From: JBBSBL01 sp038251325
Lineage (GTDB): Bacteria > Actinomycetota > Thermoleophilia > Solirubrobacterales > Solirubrobacteraceae
Direction: 5' to 3'
Assembly (NCBI GenBank): GCA_038251325.1
Contig: JBBSBL010000005.1
Location: 1 to 64,000, forward strand
DNA length: 64,000 nt
Of this stretch, positions 16,676-27,048 are shown one piece after another (the first letter of the stretch is position 1; each line of letters starts with the position of its first letter). The notes below the pieces were generated by a model. The model saw only the letters and a list, made by a program, of their open reading frames with translations, was not told the origin of the DNA and searched no databases. Made by a program: the position numbers and the translations under genes.

Positions 16676-16715
16676 GCGGTTCGACCGCCGCGAAACCGCA
16701 CACGAGCAGCGGTTT
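16676..16715. promoter_or_regulatory. Two neighbouring inverted repeats built on GCGGT/ACCGC
   Basis: GCGGT-TCG-ACCGC (16676-16688) is followed by AAACCGC-n9-GCGGTTT (16693-16715). They sit in the 241-nt gap between the divergent genes starting at 16593 (minus) and 16835 (plus) and share the same half-site. A regulator binding region is the likeliest reading. The second repeat ends in TTTT and could form a terminator hairpin instead. Confidence 0.35.
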
Positions 16716-16834
16716 TCCCGCGCCGCCCGGAAGTTCCAGCGATTTGCGGCATTCCACGTTGCGCCGGGTTCGGCGACCCGCTTTGATGCCGCCGTCGCTG
16801 GAGGCGAGAAGACCGGGGGAGGTCCAGGGCGAGG

Positions 16835-17065
16835 ATGGCGAGCGGGCGAAAGACGGTGGCCAAGGTGACGTGCGAGGACTGCTTCTTCCGCCAGAACCTG
16901 CTCTGCGCGCTGAGCACGCCCGAGCCCTGCGCGACCTTCCGCCCGGCCCATCCCGACGGCCTGCGGCCGCCGACCCAGCTGCGCTTCACCTTCCGCCAGG
17001 AGCGTCGTACGCGGGCGGCGTGGGCGTTCCCGACGGCCCAGGAGCAGGCGGCGCTTCACGCTTGA
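16835..17065 (+). CDS. Small four-Cys protein, function unknown
   Basis: 76 aa. Four cysteines (CEDCFFRQNLLCALSTPEPC, residues 13-32) could bind zinc or an Fe-S cluster. The remainder is Arg-rich with FRPAHPDGLRPPTQLRFTFRQERR. ATG is preceded by GGCGAGG and GGGGGAGG. Its last 80 bp overlap the end of the convergent antiporter gene. The compact Cys motif and ribosome binding site support a real gene. I do not recognise the family. Confidence 0.6.
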   Translation: MASGRKTVAKVTCEDCFFRQNLLCALSTPEPCATFRPAHPDGLRPPTQLRFTFRQERRTRAAWAFPTAQEQAALHA

Positions 17066-18311
17066 CCCGCGCCGCCTCGCGGCGGGCGATCCACTCCGAG
17101 CCGGGCGTGTCGCTCAGGCCGTGGAGGATGATCGAGAAGAAGACCGTGAGCGCGGCGAGGTTGAAGAGTTGCGCGCCCTCGCTCCCGAGTCGGGTCAGCA
17201 CGAGGATCGAGAAGGCCATGGTCGCCACGCCCTTGGGTCCGAACCAGGCCATGAAGCCCTTCGTCGCGCGGTCCAGCCCGGTGCCGGCCAGGGCGGTGAA
17301 CACGGCGGCGGGGCGGGCGAGGAACAGCGTGAAGAGCGCGATCGCCACGGCGACCCAGCCGTCCGCGAAGAGGCCGTCGACCGTGAGCAGCGCGCCGAAC
17401 ACGACGAAGATCCCGAGCTTGACGATCTCGACGAGGTCCTCCGAGCGCGACTCGAACGTCGCGCCCAGGTCCGGGCGCAGCAGGCCCAGGGCGATGGCCG
17501 CGACGAACACCGCGATGAGCCCGTTGCCGTCCGGCGGCAGGACCGCGATCCCGTAGGCGGCGAACGCGGCGCCGAGCATGTAGAGGGACTTCTGGTGGGC
17601 GGGGATCCCGCGCTCGAGCGGATCGGCCGGCATGAGCTTCGCGGTGACGAACGCCACCAGGAGCCCGGTGACGAAGCCGATGCCGACGTCCTGGAGCACG
17701 AAGCGCCACCACACGAAGTCGCTGGTCCCGTCGAGCGCGAAGGTGAAGGCCAGGACGGCCGGGAGGGCGAGGCCGTCGTTGAGGCCCGACTCGAGGTTGA
17801 GCGAGTGGCGCACCACGCTAGGGACGCGCGGGTTGGTGACCACGCTGGAGGAGAGGACCGGGTCGGTGGGGGAGAGCAGCGCGCCGAGCAGGAAGGCCTC
17901 GGTCCAGGAGAGGTCGGCGAGCGCCTTCGCCACGAGCGCGACGAACGTGGCGGTCAGCGGCATCGCGAGCACGAGTTTGCGCAGCGGGAGGTGCCACGCC
18001 GCCTGGAGCATTTCGCCGTCGACCGCGAGCCCGTCGCGGAACAGGATGACGATGAGCGCGACGATCGCCAGCTCGTTGACGAACGGCGAGGTCGGGGAGA
18101 GGTCGACGAGCCCGAGGCCTCCCTCGCCGGCGGCGAACCCGGCGAGGACGTACAGCGCGGCGAGTGAGAGGAAGCTCCGGCGGGCCAGTCCCGAGACGAG
18201 CGCCCCGATCATGAGCAGGGCGCCGAGCAGGAGCGTCGTGGCGTCGAACGTGCCGGGCAGCCCGAGGGCGATGGGGACCACAGGGTCGCTCACGCGGATA
18301 GAGTCTGCCAT
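16986..18311 (-). CDS. CPA1-type monovalent cation/proton antiporter
   Basis: 441 aa from ATG 18311 (an in-frame TTG at 18350 is less likely). It has about a dozen hydrophobic segments. The antiporter core shows FRDGLAVD, AFLLGALLSPTDPVLSSSVV and SLNLESGLNDGLALPAV, where the TDP and ND motifs hold the ion-binding aspartates (family knowledge). The protein ends in a short basic, Pro-rich tail without a regulatory domain. It exchanges Na+ or K+ for H+ across the cytoplasmic membrane for pH or salt control. Confidence 0.9.
   Translation of the reverse strand: MADSIRVSDPVVPIALGLPGTFDATTLLLGALLMIGALVSGLARRSFLSLAALYVLAGFAAGEGGLGLVDLSPTSPFVNELAIVALIVILFRDGLAVDGEMLQAAWHLPLRKLVLAMPLTATFVALVAKALADLSWTEAFLLGALLSPTDPVLSSSVVTNPRVPSVVRHSLNLESGLNDGLALPAVLAFTFALDGTSDFVWWRFVLQDVGIGFVTGLLVAFVTAKLMPADPLERGIPAHQKSLYMLGAAFAAYGIAVLPPDGNGLIAVFVAAIALGLLRPDLGATFESRSEDLVEIVKLGIFVVFGALLTVDGLFADGWVAVAIALFTLFLARPAAVFTALAGTGLDRATKGFMAWFGPKGVATMAFSILVLTRLGSEGAQLFNLAALTVFFSIILHGLSDTPGSEWIARREAARVKREAPPAPGPSGTPTPPAYDAPGGR
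18299..18304 (+). promoter_or_regulatory. -10 box candidate TAGAGT upstream of the MBL gene
   Basis: TAGAGT lies 48 nt before GTG 18353, with GGGAGAGGG as a Shine-Dalgarno between. It also overlaps the N-terminal codons of the divergent antiporter gene. Confidence 0.35.
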
Positions 18312-18352
18312 CTCGGGCGGCTCATGAAGGGACTCCCGGGAGAGGGTCAACG

Positions 18353-19147
18353 GTGCGGATCACGGTGCTCGGAAAGTCGCCGTCGTGGCAGGACGCGGGC
18401 GGGGCGTGCAGCGGTTACCTCGTCGAGGAGGACGGGGTGGCCGTCCTGCTCGACTGCGGCAACGGCGTGTTCGCCAAGCTCCGCGAGCGCGTCGACTACG
18501 CCGCCGTCGACGCGGTGGTCATCTCCCACCTCCACGCCGACCACTTCCTCGATCTCGTCCCCTTCGCCTACGCGCTGACCTACGCGCCGCGCCAGCAGCC
18601 GGTCCCCACCGACCGCTGGCCGGGGACCGACCATCCGGCCCGGCCGATCCTCTACGCGCCCCCCGGCGCGCGGGAGACCTTCCGCCGGATCGTCGGCGCG
18701 TGGGGCCCCGAGGACCTGATCGACGCGGCCTTCGACCTGCGCGAGTACGACATCGCCGCCGCGCCGACGGTCGGGACGCTGCGCATCCGCTTCAACTCCG
18801 TGCCGCACTACGTGGCCACCCACGCGGTGGAGTTCGCCTCCCCCAACGGCGGGGGGCGCTTCACCTTCGGCGCCGACTCGAGCCCGAGCGACGACCTCGT
18901 CGACTTCGCGCGCGGCACCGACCTGCTGCTGATCGAGTCGACCCTGCCGCGGCCGGAGCGGGCCGGGGCGCGCGGTCACCTGACCGCCGGGGAGGCCGGC
19001 GAGCACGGACGGCGAGCCGGCGCCCGGCGCCTGGTGCTCACCCACATGTCCGACGAGCTCGACGCCAAGCTCCTGCGGCGCGCCGCGGAGGAGAGCTTCG
19101 GCGGCCGGGTCGAGCTGGCCGCCGAGGGCGCCGTCTACGACGTGTAG
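18353..19147 (+). CDS. MBL-fold metallohydrolase (RNase Z-like)
   Basis: 264 aa. The metal motif HLHADHFLD is at residues 59-67. Further metal-site residues follow in SVPHY, GADSSPSD and LVLTHMS, the order seen in RNase Z/phosphodiesterase-type MBL proteins. It lacks the long RNase Z exosite insertion, so the substrate (RNA, cyclic nucleotide or small ester) is open. GTG is the start. It is followed after 20 nt by the hsp20-lon unit, which has its own -10 box. Confidence 0.88.
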   Translation: MRITVLGKSPSWQDAGGACSGYLVEEDGVAVLLDCGNGVFAKLRERVDYAAVDAVVISHLHADHFLDLVPFAYALTYAPRQQPVPTDRWPGTDHPARPILYAPPGARETFRRIVGAWGPEDLIDAAFDLREYDIAAAPTVGTLRIRFNSVPHYVATHAVEFASPNGGGRFTFGADSSPSDDLVDFARGTDLLLIESTLPRPERAGARGHLTAGEAGEHGRRAGARRLVLTHMSDELDAKLLRRAAEESFGGRVELAAEGAVYDV

Positions 19148-19154
19148 CGCGGGC

Positions 19155-19160
19155 TAGCAT
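19155..19160 (+). promoter_or_regulatory. -10 box TAGCAT for hsp20-lon, 7 nt before ATG
   Basis: TAGCAT then CCCGCCC then ATG 19168. I see no CIRCE or HAIR heat-shock operator around it. Confidence 0.55.
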
Positions 19161-19167
19161 CCCGCCC

Positions 19168-19616
19168 ATGCCCAGCGAGCGCCAGCTGCTGTCGAACTTC
19201 GAGCGGATGCGCCGCGAGATGGACGAGCTCTTCGGCGACGTGTTCGAGCGCAGCGGCGTGGCCCGGCGCCGGGCGAGCTTCGCTCCCGCGGTCGACGTCT
19301 TCTACGAGGGCGACCCGCCCCGCGCCGTCGTCGTCGCCGACCTTGCGGGCATCGACCCCGACGAGCTCGGCCTCGAGATCCAGGGCCGCGAGCTGGTGAT
19401 CGCCGGCCGCCGGCGCCCGGCGCCCGCCGAGGGCCGCCTCTACCAGCAGGTCGAGATCGGCACCGGCCCGTTCCGCCGGCACGTCGCGCTCGGCGCCGAT
19501 GTCGTCGCGGGCGAGGCCCGCGCCGTCTACGAGGACGGCATTCTGCGGATCGAGCTCCCGCTCGCCCAGCCGGCCCGGGCGCGCACGGTGCCGATCGAGG
19601 TCCGGGGCGAGGCCCG

Positions 19617-19620
<4 letters not shown>
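19168..19620 (+). CDS. Hsp20/alpha-crystallin small heat shock protein
   Basis: 150 aa. The N-terminal arm (RMRREMDELFGDVFERSG) is followed by the alpha-crystallin domain (PAVDVFYEGDPPRAVVVADLAGIDPDELGLEIQGRELVIAGRR). YEDGILRIELPLAQPARARTVPIEV gives the last strands and a C-terminal IxV-like motif. It is an ATP-independent holdase. Its stop overlaps the GTG of lon (GTGA), which couples a holdase to a protease acting on unfolded proteins. Confidence 0.95.
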
Positions 19621-22037
<2,417 letters not shown>

Positions 22038-22080
22038 GCGTTCCGTCCGGCCCGTCTGCGTGCGACTTGCGCGCAGCGGG

Positions 22081-22086
22081 TATCCT
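22081..22086 (+). promoter_or_regulatory. -10 box TATCCT for the gene at 22122
   Basis: TATCCT is followed by a 35-nt leader with GAGGGAG (22111-22117) before ATG 22122, a leadered arrangement. Confidence 0.4.
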
Positions 22087-22121
22087 CGGGCGGCACGTCA
22101 AGCGGACCTCGAGGGAGCGGC

Positions 22122-22580
22122 ATGGCAGCAGCAGACAGATCGGCCCGCATCGCCGCGTCGGCGATGACGGTCAAGAACAGCCCGGCGGTCCAGCGGGCGC
22201 TTCAGGACCCGGAGCTGCGCGAGAACGTCCGCGCGGCGCTGATGTCCGCGAAGGAGGCCTACGGGCGGCTGAACAACGGCAAGCCCGCGACGAAGGTCCT
22301 GGCCGAGGACAAGAAGTTCCACCGCGACGTCCGCGACGCCACCGTGCGCCTGCGCGACGCCGGTGCGGCCCTGCGCGAGGGCCCCAAGCCGAAGCGCAAG
22401 CGGCGCCTCGGTCGGGTCATCGTCGTCGGCATCGTCGGCGCGGGGCTCGCCCTGGCGCTCAGCGAGGGCCTGCGCAACAAGGTGCTCGACGCGCTGTTCG
22501 GCGCCGAGGAGGAGTTCGAGTACACCTCGACCACCACGCCGGCGCCCGCGCCGGAGCCGGTGGGCACGAGCACGACCTAG
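22122..22580 (+). CDS. Small single-pass membrane protein, unknown function
   Basis: 152 aa. A soluble, basic N-terminal part (residues 1-90) ends in GPKPKRKRRLGR, followed by one hydrophobic segment (RVIVVGIVGAGLALALS, about 97-113) and a Thr/Pro-rich tail. The cluster of positive residues before the span predicts the N-terminus stays in the cytoplasm. There is a good ribosome binding site and a strong terminator (22612-22641) afterwards. I recognise no domain. Confidence 0.72.
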   Translation: MAAADRSARIAASAMTVKNSPAVQRALQDPELRENVRAALMSAKEAYGRLNNGKPATKVLAEDKKFHRDVRDATVRLRDAGAALREGPKPKRKRRLGRVIVVGIVGAGLALALSEGLRNKVLDALFGAEEEFEYTSTTTPAPAPEPVGTSTT

Positions 22581-22611
22581 CGCGCGAGCGCACCGCCGGT
22601 TGGAGAGGGCG

Positions 22612-22641
22612 TCCCACGGGGCGCCCTCTCCGGGTTCGGGA
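22612..22641 (+). terminator. Strong hairpin downstream of the gene ending at 22580
   Basis: GGAGAGGGCG (22612-22621) pairs perfectly with CGCCCTCTCC (22632-22641) across a 10-nt loop. No T-tract follows, as is usual in GC-rich genomes. Confidence 0.6.
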
Positions 22642-22671
22642 CGAGCCTCCCCGGGAATGGCCGTCGCGGCT

Positions 22672-22691
22672 CTAGCTGGCCGGCCAGCTAG
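22672..22691. promoter_or_regulatory. Perfect 20-bp palindrome, probable TetR operator
   Basis: CTAGCTGGCCGGCCAGCTAG reads the same on both strands. Its last three bases are the start of TAGGAT (22689-22694), the -10 box 7 nt before the TetR ATG. A bound dimer would block the promoter, which predicts autorepression. Confidence 0.65.
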
Positions 22692-22701
22692 GATCGGCGC
22701 G

Positions 22702-23316
22702 ATGGAGGCGAGCACCGCCCGCCGCCGGGAGCTGACCGGCGAGAAGGCCCAGCGCATCGTCGAGGCGATGCGCGCGAGCGTCGCCGTCCGCGGCGCCGCG
22801 GGGTCGACCTTCGACCACGTCGCCCGCGAGGCCGGCGTCTCCCGCGGGCTGCTGCACTACTACTTCGGCTCCAAGGAGCGGCTGCTGCTCGAGGTCGTCC
22901 GGCGCGACTCGGCGATCCGGCTGGAGCTGCTCGACCGCGCGCTGGAGGGGGCCGGCAGCGCCGGCGACATCATCGACGTGCTCGTACGCAGCCTCGAGAA
23001 GCTCGTGCGCGAGGACCCGGGCTTCGTCGTCCTGAACTTCGAGCTGTTCACGCTCGCGCGGCGCAACGAGGAGATCGCCGCCGAGATGGCCGACCTCGGG
23101 CGCCGGACCCGCGGGCACGTGGCCGACCTGCTGCGCAGCAAGGACGCCGAGGGGGTGCTGCATCTGGCCGACAGTCCCGAGGCGGTGGCCGGCGTGCTGT
23201 TCGCGCTCGGCGACGGGCTCGCGCTGCGGATGCTCGCCGAGCCGGAGCTCGAGGTGCGGCCCGTGCTGCATGCGGCCCTCGCGGCGGCGCGGGCGCTGCT
23301 CGCCGACCCGGCCTGA
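22702..23316 (+). CDS. TetR family transcriptional regulator
   Basis: 204 aa. The N-terminal helix-turn-helix reads AGSTFDHVAREAGVSRGLLHYYFGSKERLLLEVV (about 34-68), a textbook TetR pattern. The C-terminal ligand domain has no recognisable subgroup. The 20-bp palindrome overlapping its -10 box suggests it controls itself. No obvious efflux or enzyme gene is adjacent on the other side, and the next gene is convergent. The leaderless-type spacing (TAGGAT, 7 nt) supports ATG 22702. Confidence 0.9.
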   Translation: MEASTARRRELTGEKAQRIVEAMRASVAVRGAAGSTFDHVAREAGVSRGLLHYYFGSKERLLLEVVRRDSAIRLELLDRALEGAGSAGDIIDVLVRSLEKLVREDPGFVVLNFELFTLARRNEEIAAEMADLGRRTRGHVADLLRSKDAEGVLHLADSPEAVAGVLFALGDGLALRMLAEPELEVRPVLHAALAAARALLADPA

Positions 23317-23335
23317 CCGGGCGGGTCCGCGCGTC

Positions 23336-24238
23336 TCAGCCGGCGAGGCCAAGCCGCGCGATCGCGTCCGGGACGCCGGTCTCGGCGGTCGGCCAGCGCG
23401 GCGACCAGCCGAGCTCCCGCTTGAGCTTCGCGTTGGACGACCGAGCCGAGCGCGTCATCGAGAGCACGGGATCGCGACCGCCGGCGAGTCGCGCGACCCA
23501 GGCCGGCAGGCGGCGCGGGCGGCCGACGCCGAGCGCCCGGGCGGTGAGCGCCATGAAGTCATACGCCGTGATCGGCTGGTCGTCGGCGCAGTGGTAGAGC
23601 GCGCCGGCCGGCGCGCGCTCGGTGGCGTCGGCGAGGGCGCTCGCCACGTCCTCGACCCGGACGACGTCCCACAGGTTGTCGCCCTTCCCGATGACCGCAA
23701 CGCGGCCCGGCTTGCGCAACCGGTCGACGAACTCCTCGACGTACCAGCCGCCCGGCCCGTAGACGTGGGAGGGCCGGACGATCACGGACTCCAGGCCGCT
23801 CTCGCGCACGAGGCGCTCGCCTTCCTGCTTGGAGGCGCCGTAGGCGGTCTCCACCGGGAGGATCGAGTCCTCGGTGAGCAGCGCGCCGTGGGGATCCCCG
23901 GTGACGACCGTCGAGGCGAACACCAGGCGCCGCGCGCCGGCCGCCTGGGCGGCCTCCAGCAGGCGGCGCGTCCCCTCGACGTTGACCTCCCGGATCCGCG
24001 TCGCGTCGCGTTGGGAGGCGATCTCCGCGGCGAGGTGGACGACGGCCTCGGGCTCCGCCTCGGCGAGCGCGGCGGTGAGCCGGTCGGCGTCGGTCAGGTC
24101 GCCGGCCACCGGGCGGGTGTCGTCCGGCTCCGACCCTTCTCGGCGCACGAGCGCGGCGACCTCGTGGCCCCGCTCGGCGAGGGTCGCGCACACCGGCCCG
24201 CCGAGGAAGCCGCTGGCGCCGGTGACGAGGATCCGCAT
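23336..24238 (-). CDS. NAD-dependent epimerase/dehydratase family protein
   Basis: 300 aa extended SDR. MRILVTGASGFLGGPVCATLAERG is the cofactor motif. The catalytic pair is in YGASKQEGE (YxxxK), and the Ser/Thr is in FASTVV. VRPSHVYGPGGWYVEEFV is the substrate loop. It probably acts on a nucleotide sugar or related alcohol/ketone, but the substrate cannot be read from the sequence. It starts 7 nt after the R2-like/SCP2 gene and likely belongs to the same minus-strand transcript. Confidence 0.88.
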   Translation of the reverse strand: MRILVTGASGFLGGPVCATLAERGHEVAALVRREGSEPDDTRPVAGDLTDADRLTAALAEAEPEAVVHLAAEIASQRDATRIREVNVEGTRRLLEAAQAAGARRLVFASTVVTGDPHGALLTEDSILPVETAYGASKQEGERLVRESGLESVIVRPSHVYGPGGWYVEEFVDRLRKPGRVAVIGKGDNLWDVVRVEDVASALADATERAPAGALYHCADDQPITAYDFMALTARALGVGRPRRLPAWVARLAGGRDPVLSMTRSARSSNAKLKRELGWSPRWPTAETGVPDAIARLGLAG

Positions 24239-24245
24239 GGTCGGG

Positions 24246-25508
24246 TCAGTCGAAGATCCGCGGCATCCGCGCCAGCAGGCGCAGGCTGCCCTTCGGCCGG
24301 ATCCGCCGGGTGAGGAGCAGGCGGCGCGGGTCCTCGCGGCCGGCCGTCATGTCGACCCAGTCCTCCAGCCGGCAGCGGAAGGTGAGGTCGGGCGCCTCGA
24401 CCCGCCCGGCCCGGGCGCGAGTGGCCCCGTTGTCCATCCGCAGGTGCCACGGCTCGGCGTCGGTGAAGTCCCACTGGATCGTCGCGCCGCCGGCGGGGAT
24501 CTGCTCGTGGTTCACCGCCCGCTCCACCCCCTCGAAGAACATCGCCATGTCCGCGTGCTCGCGTGAGACCGAGCCGAGCTTCTCGCCGAGGTAGTTCGCC
24601 CGCAGCAGCGCGAGGCCGCGCTGCGCGCGCTCGCGCGGGGTGAGGTGGGTGTCGAGTGGGATCCGCAGCTCCTCGGGCTCGATGCCGGCGGCGCGCAGCC
24701 GGAAGTCCAGCGCGGTCGCGCCCTGCTCGTAGACGTCCTCGAGCGTCGCGCCGAAGCACGTCACGTAGGACTCGTCCCAGTTCGGCGGGACGAACACCGC
24801 GACGGTCCACGGCAGGACCTCGCGCAGCAGCTCGCCGATCGCGTCCTTGCACTCCGGGTCCTCGCGCACGAGGTCGCTGATGAGCTTCACGCCGAAGCCG
24901 ATGTGCCGCTGCTCGTCGCCCGAGACGTGGCCCATGCCCTCGCGGAAGCCGGGGAGGACGTCGCGGTCGACGAGGTATTGCTCGATGAAGTGCTGACCGG
25001 GCTGCGCCAGGCTCGCCTCGACCACGAGGTGGTACATCGCCACCGCCGCGGCGAGCTTCGGCTTGGAGCGGTCGCGTCGCAGCTCGTCGGCGATCGTGTC
25101 GAGGTGCGCGAAGGTCTTGCGGAAGCCCCAGGTGAGCTCGGGCCGCGTGGCGTCGAGGCCGGAGGCGATCGAATCGCCGCCGACGGCCACGACCTCGCGC
25201 ATGAAGCGGGCGAAGAAGATCGCGTGGCGCGCCTCGTCGACCTGCTGGGTGGCGAGGAAGTACTTCTGCTCCTCGCGCGGCGCCGCGTCGATGTAGGGGG
25301 AGAGGTTGTCGGCGACGGCGTCCTCGCCGTGGAAGAACAGCGCGTAGTTCCACAGCGCCGCGCGCCGCTCGAGGTCGCCGAAGACCTCGTGCCACTGGCG
25401 TCGGTCCTCGGCGAAGTCGATCTCGGTGGAGCGCCAGTTGCCCTTCTCCCAGCGCGCGTAGAGGTCGGTGTAGCTGATCTTGTCCGCGGCGACGACGGTG
25501 GCGCTCAT
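24246..25508 (-). CDS. Diiron R2-like protein fused to an SCP2-like domain
   Basis: 420 aa. The ferritin-like part resembles ribonucleotide reductase small subunits. Candidate iron ligands are E62, E92/H95 (DEARH), E164 or E176, and E199/H202 (DEQRH). From about 335 to the end, EPWHLRMDNGATRARAGRVEAPDLTFRCRLEDWVDM has the look of an SCP2 sterol-carrier domain. No nrdA-type large subunit is adjacent, so an oxidase or oxygenase acting on a lipid ligand is more plausible than nucleotide reduction. ATG follows a clear GAGGA-rich ribosome binding site. Confidence 0.75.
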   Translation of the reverse strand: MSATVVAADKISYTDLYARWEKGNWRSTEIDFAEDRRQWHEVFGDLERRAALWNYALFFHGEDAVADNLSPYIDAAPREEQKYFLATQQVDEARHAIFFARFMREVVAVGGDSIASGLDATRPELTWGFRKTFAHLDTIADELRRDRSKPKLAAAVAMYHLVVEASLAQPGQHFIEQYLVDRDVLPGFREGMGHVSGDEQRHIGFGVKLISDLVREDPECKDAIGELLREVLPWTVAVFVPPNWDESYVTCFGATLEDVYEQGATALDFRLRAAGIEPEELRIPLDTHLTPRERAQRGLALLRANYLGEKLGSVSREHADMAMFFEGVERAVNHEQIPAGGATIQWDFTDAEPWHLRMDNGATRARAGRVEAPDLTFRCRLEDWVDMTAGREDPRRLLLTRRIRPKGSLRLLARMPRIFD

Positions 25509-25591
25509 GCTCTCCTCGTTTCCTCTCGGGTCCTTCCCCGCTCGTGAGCGTTCAGCTCGGCGAGAGGACGAAGTGTGACATCGCGCACAGC

Positions 25592-26956
25592 TCAGGCCGC
25601 GTCGAGCTTCGGGCTGCGCCACTCGGCGCGCAGGCGGCGCTCGAGCTCGTCGGCGAGGCCGGCGACCGGGTGGCGCTCCTGGGCGAGCGAGTCGCGCTCG
25701 CGCACGGTGACCGTGTGGTCCTCCAGGGACTGGTGGTCGACCGTGATCGCGTAGGGCGTTCCGATCTCGTCGTGGCGGCGGTAGCGCTTGCCGATCGAGC
25801 CGCCCTCGTCGTACTCGGCCGAGAATCGCTCGCGCAGCGACCGGTGGATCTCGCCCGCGAGCTCGGGCTGCCCGTCCTTGCGCACGAGCGGTAGCACAGC
25901 CGCCTTCACCGGCGCGAGGCGGGGATGGAGGCGCAGGACGGTGCGCGTCTCGCCCTCGACCTCCTCCTCGTCGTAGGCGTCGACGAGGAAGGCGAGCGTC
26001 GCGCGGTCGGCGCCCGCCGCCGGCTCGATCACGTGCGGGACGTAGCGATCCTGGGTCTGCTGGTCGAAGTACTCGAGCTTCTCGCCGGAGTGCGTCGCGT
26101 GGGCGGTGAGGTCGTAGTCGCCGCGGTCGGCGACGCCCTCGAGCTCCGACCAACCGATGGGGAAGGCGTACTCGATGTCGCTCGTGCGCGAGGAGTAGTG
26201 GGAGAGCTCGTCGGCCTCGTGGGCGCGCAGGCGCAGGTGGTCGGGCCGGATCCCGAGGTGGGTGTACCAGTCCATCCGCTGCTCGCACCAGTGCCCGAAC
26301 CACCGCTCGGCGTCGCCCGGCGGCACGAAGAACTCCATCTCCATCTGCTCGAACTCCCGCGTGCGGAAGACGAAGTTGCCGGGGGTGATCTCGTTGCGGA
26401 ACGACTTGCCGATCTGGGCGATGCCGAACGGCGGGCGCCGCCGCGAGAACTGGAGCACGTTCTTGAAGTTCACGAAGATGCCCTGCGCGGTCTCGGGCCG
26501 CAGGTACACCGTCGCGCCCTCCTCCTGCACGGCGCCGACCGTGGTCTCGAACATCAGGTTGAAGTCGCGCGCCTCGGTGAGGTCGCAGTCGGGCGTCTCG
26601 CCCGGGTGCTTCGAGGGCTTGCGGCCGCAGGCGAGCCGATCGAGGTGGTCGGCGCGGAAGCGCAGCTTGCACGTGCGGCAGTCCACCAGCGGGTCGGTGA
26701 ACCCGCGCAGGTGGCCGCTGGCCTCCCACACCTTCGGCGACTGGAGGATGGCCGAGTCGATGGCGACGATGTCGTCGCGGTCGCGCAGCATCGCCCGCCA
26801 CCACGCCTTCTTGACGTTGCCCTTGAGCAGCACGCCGTAGTGGCCGTAGTCGTAGGTCGAGCCCAGGCCGCCGTAGATCTCCGAGGCCGGGAAGACGAAG
26901 CCGCGCCGCTTGCACAGCGAGACGATCTTCTCCATCGACACGGTGTCCGCGGGCAC
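25592..26956 (-). CDS. glyS: Glycyl-tRNA synthetase, single-chain (class II)
   Basis: 454 aa homodimer-type enzyme. Class II motifs are visible: VYLRPETAQGIFVNFKNV, the motif 2 region FGIAQIGKSFRNEITPGNFVFRTREFEQMEMEFF, and a C-terminal anticodon-binding domain (PVKAAVLPLVRKDGQPELAGEI). Cys residues in VDCRTC and LACGRK may bind zinc. The start is set at GTG 26956: TAGAGT lies 8 nt upstream, and the N-terminus (VPADTVSMEKIVSLCKRRGF) matches the usual length. ATG 27013 or ATG 26935 are alternatives. Confidence 0.95.
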   Translation of the reverse strand: MPADTVSMEKIVSLCKRRGFVFPASEIYGGLGSTYDYGHYGVLLKGNVKKAWWRAMLRDRDDIVAIDSAILQSPKVWEASGHLRGFTDPLVDCRTCKLRFRADHLDRLACGRKPSKHPGETPDCDLTEARDFNLMFETTVGAVQEEGATVYLRPETAQGIFVNFKNVLQFSRRRPPFGIAQIGKSFRNEITPGNFVFRTREFEQMEMEFFVPPGDAERWFGHWCEQRMDWYTHLGIRPDHLRLRAHEADELSHYSSRTSDIEYAFPIGWSELEGVADRGDYDLTAHATHSGEKLEYFDQQTQDRYVPHVIEPAAGADRATLAFLVDAYDEEEVEGETRTVLRLHPRLAPVKAAVLPLVRKDGQPELAGEIHRSLRERFSAEYDEGGSIGKRYRRHDEIGTPYAITVDHQSLEDHTVTVRERDSLAQERHPVAGLADELERRLRAEWRSPKLDAA

Positions 26957-26964
26957 GGCGGCGG

Positions 26965-26970
26965 ACTCTA
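26965..26970 (-). promoter_or_regulatory. -10 box TAGAGT for glyS, 8 nt before GTG 26956
   Basis: On the minus strand TAGAGT is followed by CCGCCGCC and GTG. This position argues against the longer start at 27013, because the box would lie inside that coding sequence. Confidence 0.5.
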
Positions 26971-27032
26971 CCCCGCCGCTCGGGGGCTGGCACTCGCGCT
27001 TCGTGAGTGCCATCGACGCCGGAGCGCCGACC

Positions 27033-27038
27033 TATACT
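27033..27038 (+). promoter_or_regulatory. -10 box TATACT for the FmdB gene, 10 nt before ATG
   Basis: TATACT, close to the ideal -10 hexamer, precedes ATG 27049 by 10 nt with no Shine-Dalgarno. Confidence 0.55.
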
Positions 27039-27048
27039 CAGCCGCGCG

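Noticed and set aside
15643..17556. A long plus-strand frame across the SDR and antiporter genes
   Set aside because: It is antisense to both recognised genes, and its translation is only Arg/Gly/Pro-rich and low-complexity.
24246..25508. Ribonucleotide reductase beta subunit
   Set aside because: No alpha subunit is nearby and the C-terminus is an SCP2-like domain instead of the R2 tail.
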